5,015 nucleotides of DNA from contig CAJUJR010000131.1 of the NCBI GenBank assembly GCA_910586605.1, forward strand, positions 1-5,015, read 5' to 3'. Of this stretch, positions 1 through 5,015 are shown one piece after another (position 1 is the stretch's first letter; every line of letters starts with the position of its first letter). The notes under the pieces are model-generated. The model made no database searches and had not been told where the DNA came from. It saw nothing but the letters and a program-made list of their open reading frames with translations. A program made the position numbers and the translations under genes. This DNA is from an uncultured Lachnospiraceae bacterium. Its GTDB lineage: Bacteria; Bacillota; Clostridia; Lachnospirales; Lachnospiraceae.

Positions 1-1
1 T

Positions 2-55
2 AGAGGGAAGATATTTTTTATTGAGATTTGGTTACGATTGGCTGTGAATAGTAAC
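2..55. repeat. Left arm of 54-bp inverted repeat
   Basis: Aligned against the reverse complement of 4911-4964, this stretch matches at 52 of 54 positions, with mismatches only at 6 and 32. The match stops right after GTAAC at 55. At the other end position 1 already differs, but the window ends there, so the true outer boundary on this side is unknown. The inner half (30-56) folds as GGTTAC, a mismatch, ATT, a 7-nt loop, AAT, a mismatch, GTAACC. The outer half is AT-rich with a six-T run at 14-19. It begins 12 nt downstream of the DUF951 stop codon, so it would be transcribed in the 3' end of that mRNA. The hairpin is not followed by a clean U-run in that direction, so it is not a convincing classical terminator. 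A dispersed palindromic repeat is the simplest reading. Confidence 0.9.
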
Positions 56-56
56 C
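30..56 (-). other. Small hairpin inside the left repeat arm
   Basis: The arms GGTTAC and GTAACC pair over 6 bp. After one mismatched pair, ATT and AAT add 3 bp around a 7-nt loop. On the minus strand it lies just behind the DUF951 stop codon and could act as an mRNA 3'-end stabiliser or weak terminator. The following bases are A-rich rather than U-rich, which argues against strong intrinsic termination. Confidence 0.55.
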
Positions 57-67
57 AGCAGTCTTAT

Positions 68-253
68 CTACATAACTTCTTCAATTTTCCCTCGGAAATT
101 TTTTTCTACCTGCTTCCTTGGCAGCATCACCTGATGGCCACATCCTAGGCACTTTAAACGGAAATCCATGCCAACCCTTAAAAGTTCCCACTGGTTTGTA
201 CCGCAAGGATGTGCCTTTTTCATCTTAATGACATCTCCAACCTTAAAATCCAT
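68..253 (-). CDS. DUF951 (YyzM-like) small protein
   Basis: This 61-residue protein has the hallmarks of the DUF951 family (Bacillus YyzM-like): GDVIKMKK at 6-13, HPCG at 15-18, the NQWELLRVG stretch at 20-28 and a CLGCGH motif at 35-40. Its length is about normal for the family, so it looks intact. Cys17, Cys35 and Cys38, with His15 or His40 nearby, could bind a metal, but that is inference. The biochemical function of the family is unknown, and no signal peptide or membrane segment is present, so it should be cytoplasmic. The ATG lies 2 nt after the stop codon of the upstream binding-protein gene. Only a weak purine stretch (AGAGATGA) precedes it, which suggests translational coupling. The gene belongs to the core genome of many Firmicutes and probably has no direct role in solute uptake, so the link may be only transcriptional. 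Confidence 0.93.
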   Translation of the reverse strand: MDFKVGDVIKMKKAHPCGTNQWELLRVGMDFRLKCLGCGHQVMLPRKQVEKNFRGKIEEVM

Positions 254-255
254 AA

Positions 256-2460
256 TTATTTCATCTCTACTTTCTGTATTTCATTAATCCAATTATAATA
301 CGGAGTTGAATCTGCAGGAATCGTATCGCTGTCAATCCGTTTCGAGCTAAAAAGCAAAAGAGTATTAAATTCACATACAGGAACCTCTACCGCCCAATCT
401 AACACCTGTTTAAAACTTTTTTGATAAACTCTTTTCCTGGCAGAAGAAGTTAACATCCTGTCCATCTTCTTTACCAGACGGTTTAGTTTTTTATCAGAAA
501 TACCAAAACAATTTGGATGATTTGCCGAACTATAACGTGTAGAAAAATCCGTGTCTTTGATATCCCGTCTTCCAATCCAAATCTGCTGCCTGTTTTTCCC
601 CAATTTTTTCTGTAGGATATCTTCACTTCCAACATTTTTTATTTCCAATGCTATTCCGATTTTCCCAAGTTCCTGCGCTGCCCTTTCCAAAACATCGTAC
701 AAAGCTTCCTGCCCATCTGCATACCAGACAGAATATTTTAAAGCAGCTCCCTTTGGAGCAGCAGTTACTTTCCCATTTTCAGTCTGGTATCCTGCTTTTT
801 CCAGATACTGCAATGCTGCCTGGACAGCATGGCTAATTTTCTCTTCACTATTCTCTTCCTCGATTTCCTGTCCAGAAGCATCTTTTCCATATGCTACAGA
901 ATAATTGTCATCCTCCTCTGATGGGGAAACCCATGATTCAGATGCGGCAGGATAATTAACAATCCTGACTATATCCGCCCCCTTCTCCTTTAAAACATCA
1001 CGACATGCGCTAAAAACTGTTGCAAATGCCTTCCGCAGGTTTTTAGAAGCTTCGCTCCCTGCCGATTTTTCTACAGAAACATTCTGTCCATTTATCCCAA
1101 TATAATAATAGTTGCCATCCCCGACAGGCTGTGTATAAATAGTTTTCCCAGAAAGTTCTCCATTTGAATTTTCCTTACTAATCCAATAAAGCTGTTCGCC
1201 ATCAAACTTACCTGATATTACATCAATCACGCCACCTTTCATTTCTGTGACTTCTGCAAGCATATTTATCTGTTCCCCCTGCCCCAGCTTGTCCTCCCCA
1301 GTTGCAGTTACTTCCTGTTGCCCTGTCTCCTGCGCCTTTTCTTTTAACATCGTACGGGTTTTCTCAAGAGTATCGGTCATATCCTTTAACTGCAAATAAG
1401 CAATTTTAGGGCATCCCAGGAAATACAGTTCATTAGAAGTATAATAAACAATGCCATCCTCATATTTAATAAAGCGATATGCCCCAGCTCCCATCGGGGC
1501 TGTCTTATTTGCACAGATTGATGATATATCTCCTCTTTTAAAACCAAACTGCCCCTTCTCCACATTATATTTTGATGTATCACCATAATAGTGAAGTGCA
1601 CAAACCGGAATCTGCAATTCTTGTGACATTTCCCTAGTATATCCATCTGTTACAATCGTCATTTCATAATCATTAATACGTTTAATCCCGGAAATACTTT
1701 TAACCTTTTTCCCATTTCCCTGAGACATAAAAATCCTTGCCTGACGCTCAATAAGGTAATCTGCTTTTTCCCCTTTTAAACCTTTATGAGTAATATTCTT
1801 TTTAATCCATTTTTTCAGTTTTTTTGGATTTTTCTTAATATACTTTGCAACTTTTTTAGACGGATATTTATCTGCTTTTGTACTATTTGCCTGATAATTT
1901 ACTAACCCCCGAATTGGCATGTTTTTCAGGTTTCTTTCACCTTTGTAATCATTATCGCAAAAAGCATAAATAGAAAAAAGGACGTCATCAATTGTCAGCT
2001 TTTCCCCATTGCTAAACACCAAGTCATTCCTCAATACAATTTGATATGTTGTAGTATCTGATTTTTTATTATAATCAATAGACAAATCGCTTGCGCCATA
2101 ATATGTGTAACTTTCCTCTCCATATTGGCGCAATTCACCATCAATCCCTTTATAAACCAACCGGCCGGCACGGTCATTTTCAACCAAACGGATTTGTGTC
2201 AAATCTACTGCCTGTCTGTCTGCCCCGTCAGATGCAACAAAGGGGTTAAATTCTTTTGAAAATTTGGTACTTGCAATTATTATTGGTATATCAGCCACAT
2301 TATCGCCCTGCCCTGTAGCGTTAGCATTCCCCTCATCAACCCTTGCCGTAGCCTTTGGCGTTGGTTTTGGCTCTTTTTTTGGTTTCCCACAGCTAGTACA
2401 GCTAAATGTAAGCACTGCTGCCATCAGTACAGCCGTCAATTTTTTCATTTGGCGCTTCAT
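256..2460 (-). CDS. Family-5 ABC solute-binding lipoprotein, extended form
   Basis: This 734-residue protein is a DppA/OppA-type (SBP_bac_5) extracellular binding protein, a class that hands peptides or similar solutes to an ABC importer. The N-terminus has a basic start, a hydrophobic stretch (8-20) and a lipobox-like region ending at Cys21 or Cys24; Cys24 followed by Gly-Lys looks the better lipid anchor. A Lys/Pro/Thr-rich spacer (26-40) follows. The family signature is clear around 140-165, with LRNDLVFSNGEKLTIDDVLFSI matching the usual 'FSDG..LTADDV.FS' pattern. The C-terminus ends in a typical PYYNWI segment (720-725). At 734 residues it is well above the usual 500-600. Extra material includes a strongly lysine-rich stretch at about 195-232 and polar Glu/Gln-rich linkers at about 373-397 and 525-542. 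The start is supported by AAGGGGG at 2470-2476, 9 nt from the ATG. No permease or ATPase gene lies in the window, so the substrate cannot be named. It lies 62 nt after the EcsC-family gene and is probably co-transcribed with it. Confidence 0.93.
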   Translation of the reverse strand: MKRQMKKLTAVLMAAVLTFSCTSCGKPKKEPKPTPKATARVDEGNANATGQGDNVADIPIIIASTKFSKEFNPFVASDGADRQAVDLTQIRLVENDRAGRLVYKGIDGELRQYGEESYTYYGASDLSIDYNKKSDTTTYQIVLRNDLVFSNGEKLTIDDVLFSIYAFCDNDYKGERNLKNMPIRGLVNYQANSTKADKYPSKKVAKYIKKNPKKLKKWIKKNITHKGLKGEKADYLIERQARIFMSQGNGKKVKSISGIKRINDYEMTIVTDGYTREMSQELQIPVCALHYYGDTSKYNVEKGQFGFKRGDISSICANKTAPMGAGAYRFIKYEDGIVYYTSNELYFLGCPKIAYLQLKDMTDTLEKTRTMLKEKAQETGQQEVTATGEDKLGQGEQINMLAEVTEMKGGVIDVISGKFDGEQLYWISKENSNGELSGKTIYTQPVGDGNYYYIGINGQNVSVEKSAGSEASKNLRKAFATVFSACRDVLKEKGADIVRIVNYPAASESWVSPSEEDDNYSVAYGKDASGQEIEEENSEEKISHAVQAALQYLEKAGYQTENGKVTAAPKGAALKYSVWYADGQEALYDVLERAAQELGKIGIALEIKNVGSEDILQKKLGKNRQQIWIGRRDIKDTDFSTRYSSANHPNCFGISDKKLNRLVKKMDRMLTSSARKRVYQKSFKQVLDWAVEVPVCEFNTLLLFSSKRIDSDTIPADSTPYYNWINEIQKVEMK

Positions 2461-2469
2461 CCTCTTTTT

Positions 2470-2476
2470 CCCCCTT
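2470..2476 (-). promoter_or_regulatory. Ribosome binding site of the binding-protein gene
   Basis: AAGGGGG on the minus strand lies 9 nt before the ATG at 2460, and a second purine patch (GAGG) directly abuts the codon. An in-frame ATG four codons later has no comparable site, so the first ATG is preferred. A TATAAT hexamer (minus strand, 2516-2521) sits in the same 62-nt gap but has no good -35 partner, so an internal promoter is only a weak possibility. Confidence 0.6.
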
Positions 2477-2522
2477 CTGTATAAACACTATTCCCCCTTA
2501 TAATCCCTTATCTGTATTATAA

Positions 2523-3323
2523 CTATTCAGAACTATCTTCAGTTTCCATCTGTGCCATTTTTTTCAAAAAGCGTCTCTTATACTTTAAAGCGGCATAATC
2601 CGTTATTTTCTTTTGGTAAATAATATCGGAAACGCCGCCTAATATCCCAACAACTGGTACACCCTGCACAAATTTTAAATATAAAAGCTCTTCAGAAAGC
2701 GCATAGGACGTATTTTGCATCTGTTCCTGCTTATTTAGTGTAAAACACGCCTCTTTTGCCATCCATGCATCAATTTCATCATTTCCCTCTAACAGGCTGT
2801 TTCCATGCAACATTGCCGTTTCAATTATTTTCAATATAAAAAGCTGCTCTTCCTCTGTGTCATAAGAAAATCCATAATCCAGTGCAAGCTCATAAATACT
2901 TTTCAAAACAACAGAAAGAAACAGGGGAATATCAGGCAGACCCATGCCCAATATCCCCATTCCAAATCCTTCTACTGTAGAAATGGCTATATTCAAAAGC
3001 TTACCGCTCCTTGCTTTCCTGCCAAATGCTTTTACAGATTTTGCATTTCCCCTTAGATTAGCAGCATATTCATTAATCTTATAATCTTGTTCCTTCTTTT
3101 CCCTATCATAAGTTTTTTCAATCCACACAGTCCCTTTTTCAAAAATAAGTTCAAATGCCTTATAAAAAGCTTTATTTAATGTACCTTCTAATTTATCTGG
3201 CACATATTTTTCAATCTTCTTTTGCCACTGCGCTTCTTCTTTCATTGGAAATGCCTTTTGCAAAAATGCCTTTTCAGATTTTAAAAGAGCATCCCATTCC
3301 CGGTCAATCTGCTTTTGGTTCAT
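2523..3323 (-). CDS. EcsC-family protein
   Basis: This 266-residue protein matches the EcsC family, named after the third gene of the Bacillus ecsABC operon; the molecular role of the family is unknown. The recognisable core is VEGFGMGILGMGLPDIPLF (117-135), running into KSIYELALDYGFSYDTEEEQLFIL (141-164). A second conserved segment follows at 219-251: VQGVPVVGILGGVSDI, then the ITDYAALKYKRR tail. The two Gly-rich stretches are hydrophobic and may associate with the membrane. The first 105 residues are charged and probably helical, and there is no signal peptide. ATG at 3323 is chosen because GGAGG lies 5 nt upstream; a TTG at 3335 would add four residues but overlaps that site. In Bacillus the gene accompanies the EcsAB ABC exporter. 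Here there is no ecsA or ecsB, and it is followed instead by a solute-binding lipoprotein. Whether the two work together is unproven. Confidence 0.9.
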   Translation of the reverse strand: MNQKQIDREWDALLKSEKAFLQKAFPMKEEAQWQKKIEKYVPDKLEGTLNKAFYKAFELIFEKGTVWIEKTYDREKKEQDYKINEYAANLRGNAKSVKAFGRKARSGKLLNIAISTVEGFGMGILGMGLPDIPLFLSVVLKSIYELALDYGFSYDTEEEQLFILKIIETAMLHGNSLLEGNDEIDAWMAKEACFTLNKQEQMQNTSYALSEELLYLKFVQGVPVVGILGGVSDIIYQKKITDYAALKYKRRFLKKMAQMETEDSSE

Positions 3324-3328
3324 CCTGC

Positions 3329-3333
3329 CCTCC
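3329..3333 (-). promoter_or_regulatory. Ribosome binding site of the EcsC-family gene
   Basis: A consensus GGAGG on the minus strand lies 5 nt before the ATG at 3323. It overlaps the alternative TTG codon at 3335-3333, which makes that upstream start unlikely and sets the protein length at 266 residues. Confidence 0.85.
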
Positions 3334-3350
3334 AATATTAACTCTACAGA

Positions 3351-3389
3351 ACTGCTAAATTTTCAGGATGTAACTTCCAAAAAAGCAGT
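3351..3389 (-). other. Imperfect inverted repeat in the EcsC-gene leader
   Basis: ACTGCT and AGCAGT (minus strand, 3389-3384 and 3356-3351) are perfect complements. G·U and G-C pairs just outside extend them, and a T-run can also pair partly with an AAAA stretch inside the loop. The fold would enclose the six-T run that otherwise follows the stem-loop at 3395-3430, so the two structures may compete or lie in series. This is read from pairing alone, and no known regulatory RNA is recognised. No convincing promoter for the EcsC gene was found in this gap. Confidence 0.3.
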
Positions 3390-3430
3390 CCCTTAGAGCA
3401 TGTTTGGAAATTCATCCTCAAACATACCCT
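3379..3430 (-). terminator. Stem-loop and T-run after the transporter gene, possible terminator
   Basis: On the minus strand AGGGTATGTTTG (3430-3419) pairs with CAAACATGCTCT (3406-3395). This gives 12 bp including two G·U pairs around a 12-nt loop, starting only 4 nt after the transporter stop codon. A six-T run (3384-3379) follows after a 10-nt spacer instead of directly, so intrinsic termination would be inefficient or the structure has another role, such as mRNA end protection or partial read-through into the EcsC gene. The very regular 12-12-12 architecture also resembles a dispersed palindromic element. The stem is clear; the function is uncertain. Confidence 0.5.
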
Positions 3431-3433
3431 GAT

Positions 3434-4789
3434 TTAATATGAAATAATACCAAATTGCGCCAATGTGTAAAATACCAAAATAATTATCATAAATACCGGA
3501 GCAATATATTTAATCATAACACGGAATATGCCACGGCGTGAAAACTTCTCACCATTTTTGGTTACTTCATCTTCTACTGTTTTTGTTCCACAAAACCAGC
3601 CTATTAAAATACAGGTCCCAAGCGCAACAATCGGCATAATAATACTATTCGTTAAAAAATCAAAAAATGTAAGGAAATCCATTCCAAGTAATTTAATATT
3701 AGCCCAGATTCCATTTCCAAGGGAGGATGGAATGCCAAGCAAAATGCTGAAAATAAAAATAACTACCGCCGCCAGTTTACGGGAAACTTTAAAACGGTCT
3801 ATCGCCATAGAAACAGTTGCTTCCATAACAGAAATTGAACTTGTCAGAGCTGCCACAAATACCAGGACAAAAAAGCATGTCCCAATCAAGTTCCCCATTG
3901 GCATTGAAGCGAAAACCTTAGGCAAAGTCATAAACATCAACCCCGGACCGCCAGTCGCAAGCCCTGCCTCACCACTAAATACATAAACTGCAGGCACAAT
4001 CATAAAACCTGCCAAAAAAGCAATCAATGTATCAAAAATTTCAATTTGGTTTACTGCACTTCCTATGTTCACATCATCTTTTACATAAGAGCCATAAGAT
4101 ACCATAATCCCCATAGCCAGGCTCATAGAAAAGAATAACTGCCCCATTGCGGCACAAATGGTTTTAAATGAGAACTTTGAAAAGTCCGGCAAAAGATAAT
4201 ATTTAATCCCCTCACTAGAATTTGGAATCGTTATTACATAAATACAAACCCCAACAGCAAGCACTAATAAAATTGGCATCAAAAATTTACTGACACGCTC
4301 AATCCCTTTTTGCACGCCACAAATAATAACCAATAACGTTGCCAATAAAAAAATCATAAAAAAGATTAATGGAGAAGCTGTCCCTCCAATATAATCCCCA
4401 AAATAACTATCACCTGCTGCCACTTTCCCCTGGCCAGTAATAAAAACAATCATGTATTTTAACACCCATCCGCCAATAACACAATAATATGGTAGGATAA
4501 TCAACGGAACAAAATATGCCAGGTAACCTAAAAAACCAAACTTTTTATTAAGTTTTTTGTATGCCAAAATAGAACTCAGCTTTGTCTTCCTGCCTACAGC
4601 AATCTCCGTAATTAACAACGTAAAGCCAAACGTCAGCGCCAAAGCTAGATAAACAAAAATAAAAATGCCACCGCCATACTGCGCCGCTAAATATGGAAAC
4701 CTCCAAAGATTCCCAAGCCCAACTGCACTAGCAGCTGCCGCCATTACAAAACCAATACTTCCAGTAAAACTACTTCTCTTCTCTTTCAT
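3434..4789 (-). CDS. Sodium-dependent amino-acid transporter, NSS family
   Basis: This integral membrane Na+:solute symporter belongs to the neurotransmitter:sodium symporter (LeuT/MhsT/TnaT) family and probably imports amino acids. Positions count from the upstream Met at 4801 (455 residues); the chosen start is Met5. TM1 carries AVGLGNLWRFPY (26-37), with Asn31 at the Na1 site. TM3 has PYYCVIGGW (104-112), with a Tyr at the substrate-contact position. TM6 has QLFFSMSLAMG (221-231). TM8 has AALTSS (317-322), whose Ala317, Thr320 and Ser321 match the LeuT Na2 residues. About 11 membrane segments can be counted, and the chain ends just after TM11. That is the short bacterial form without TM12, as in MhsT, and not a truncation. 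ATG at 4789 is preferred because GAGG lies 6 nt upstream; the ATG at 4801 has its AGG only 2 nt away and is a possible alternative. Expression probably starts from the promoter at 4843-4871. The substrate cannot be inferred from sequence alone. Confidence 0.95.
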   Translation of the reverse strand: MKEKRSSFTGSIGFVMAAAASAVGLGNLWRFPYLAAQYGGGIFIFVYLALALTFGFTLLITEIAVGRKTKLSSILAYKKLNKKFGFLGYLAYFVPLIILPYYCVIGGWVLKYMIVFITGQGKVAAGDSYFGDYIGGTASPLIFFMIFLLATLLVIICGVQKGIERVSKFLMPILLVLAVGVCIYVITIPNSSEGIKYYLLPDFSKFSFKTICAAMGQLFFSMSLAMGIMVSYGSYVKDDVNIGSAVNQIEIFDTLIAFLAGFMIVPAVYVFSGEAGLATGGPGLMFMTLPKVFASMPMGNLIGTCFFVLVFVAALTSSISVMEATVSMAIDRFKVSRKLAAVVIFIFSILLGIPSSLGNGIWANIKLLGMDFLTFFDFLTNSIIMPIVALGTCILIGWFCGTKTVEDEVTKNGEKFSRRGIFRVMIKYIAPVFMIIILVFYTLAQFGIISY

Positions 4790-4795
4790 ACGTTT

Positions 4796-4799
4796 CCTC
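4796..4799 (-). promoter_or_regulatory. Ribosome binding site that decides the transporter start
   Basis: GAGG on the minus strand lies 6 nt before the ATG at 4789, a near-ideal distance. It overlaps the upstream in-frame ATG (4801-4799), whose own AGGA is too close. Starting at 4789 gives a 451-residue protein opening with MKEKRSS, like the usual short basic head before TM1 in bacterial NSS proteins. Confidence 0.6.
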
Positions 4800-4842
4800 A
4801 TTTCCTGCCCATCTAAAATCTATTGAATTATTTCATAGATAA

Positions 4843-4871
4843 AGCATAATATAATCCTTATTTCCTGTCAA
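4843..4871 (-). promoter_or_regulatory. Sigma-A-type promoter of the transporter gene
   Basis: On the minus strand a perfect TTGACA (4871-4866) is followed after exactly 17 bp by TATGCT (4848-4843), which matches 4 of 6 bases of TATAAT. Transcription would start near 4836, leaving a leader of about 45 nt before the ATG at 4789. The promoter lies inside the inverted-repeat block, so inverting the whole block would carry it along with the genes. No operator is recognised. Confidence 0.65.
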
Positions 4872-4897
4872 TCTGTTTTCCCTATTTCTTTTTATGG

Positions 4898-4903
4898 ATT
4901 ATA
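4898..4903 (-). promoter_or_regulatory. Possible second -10 box near the right repeat arm
   Basis: A perfect TATAAT on the minus strand begins 7 bp inside the right repeat arm. The best upstream partner is TTGGCT within the repeat itself, at a long 19-bp spacing and only 3 of 6 matches. If active, the repeat would supply the -35 region of an upstream promoter for the transporter gene. This is weak evidence beside the promoter at 4843-4871. Confidence 0.2.
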
Positions 4904-4910
4904 CATTTCC

Positions 4911-4964
4911 GTTACTATTCACAGCCAATCGTAGCCAAATCTCAATAAAAAATATCTTCTCTCT
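4911..4964. repeat. Right arm of 54-bp inverted repeat
   Basis: This is the reverse complement of 2-55 at 52 of 54 positions. The similarity begins sharply at GTTAC (4911) and ends at 4964. Because sequence continues to 5015 without further match, this arm fixes the right outer edge. The hairpin half (4911-4935) faces the genes and the AT-rich tail faces outward, mirroring the left arm. In this copy the outer stem pair became T·G, a wobble if read as + strand RNA. The arm lies upstream of both candidate promoters, so it is not in the transporter mRNA unless transcription enters from outside the window. The remaining 51 bases to the window end contain no gene that I can recognise. Confidence 0.9.
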
Positions 4965-5015
4965 GTATGTTTTCTATAATGTGCGGCATGAGACCGACAG
5001 TTTTATATATTTTCT

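Noticed and set aside
551..904. Open frame on the + strand inside the binding-protein gene
   Set aside because: It is antisense to a convincing gene and its composition is an artefact of the opposite strand. It resembles no family I recognise and has no good ribosome site.
1386..1646. 86-codon minus-strand frame overlapping the binding-protein gene
   Set aside because: It overlaps the same-strand, well-supported reading frame completely and matches nothing known.
3528..3986. 152-codon open frame on the + strand inside the transporter gene
   Set aside because: It lies antisense to the conserved NSS coding region, whose motifs are unmistakable. The predicted product looks like a shadow translation.
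2..4964. Classical insertion sequence or composite transposon
   Set aside because: The inverted ends exist, but no transposase is encoded between them and the left target-site flank lies outside the window, so only the repeats can be reported.
4978..5015. Small hairpin TGTGCGG/CCGACA followed by a T-rich run on the + strand
   Set aside because: The stem is short and bulged, and no + strand gene precedes it in the window, so a terminator call is not supported.
1..5015. CRISPR array, tRNA, rRNA or riboswitch
   Set aside because: No regularly spaced direct repeats, tRNA-like cloverleaf or known riboswitch signature was seen in any gap between genes.

Overview
The window is AT-rich and comes from a low-GC Gram-positive bacterium. 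Good Shine-Dalgarno sites, a lipoprotein-anchored peptide-type binding protein and a DUF951 gene all fit Clostridia, most likely Lachnospiraceae. That placement is inference from style and gene content; no phylogenetic marker is present.

All four convincing genes lie on the minus strand and are read from right to left. A NSS-family Na+-coupled amino-acid transporter (3434-4789) sits behind a good sigma-A-type promoter (4843-4871). A 36-nt stem-loop four bases after its stop codon separates it from the next gene. Then come an EcsC-family protein (2523-3323), a very long family-5 solute-binding lipoprotein (256-2460) and a small cysteine-containing DUF951 protein (68-253). The last two genes are 2 nt apart and are probably translationally coupled. 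No ABC permease or ATPase is visible, so the binding protein is an orphan within the window. No stretch without a gene exceeds about 225 bases.

The most striking feature is a near-perfect 54-bp inverted repeat. One arm (2-55) lies just after the last gene and the other (4911-4964) lies upstream of the first promoter, so all four genes are bracketed. Each arm carries a small hairpin on its inner side and an AT-rich tail facing outward. No transposase or recombinase is visible. The arms could be two copies of a dispersed palindromic (REP/MITE-like) repeat, the ends of a mobilised or invertible block, or leftovers of recombination. A genome-wide search would separate these options.

The genes themselves belong to known families. 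Apart from the inverted repeat, the oddities are modest: a lysine-rich insertion and extra length in the binding protein, an EcsC gene away from ecsAB, and structured RNA between transporter and EcsC gene. I see no clear previously undescribed system.
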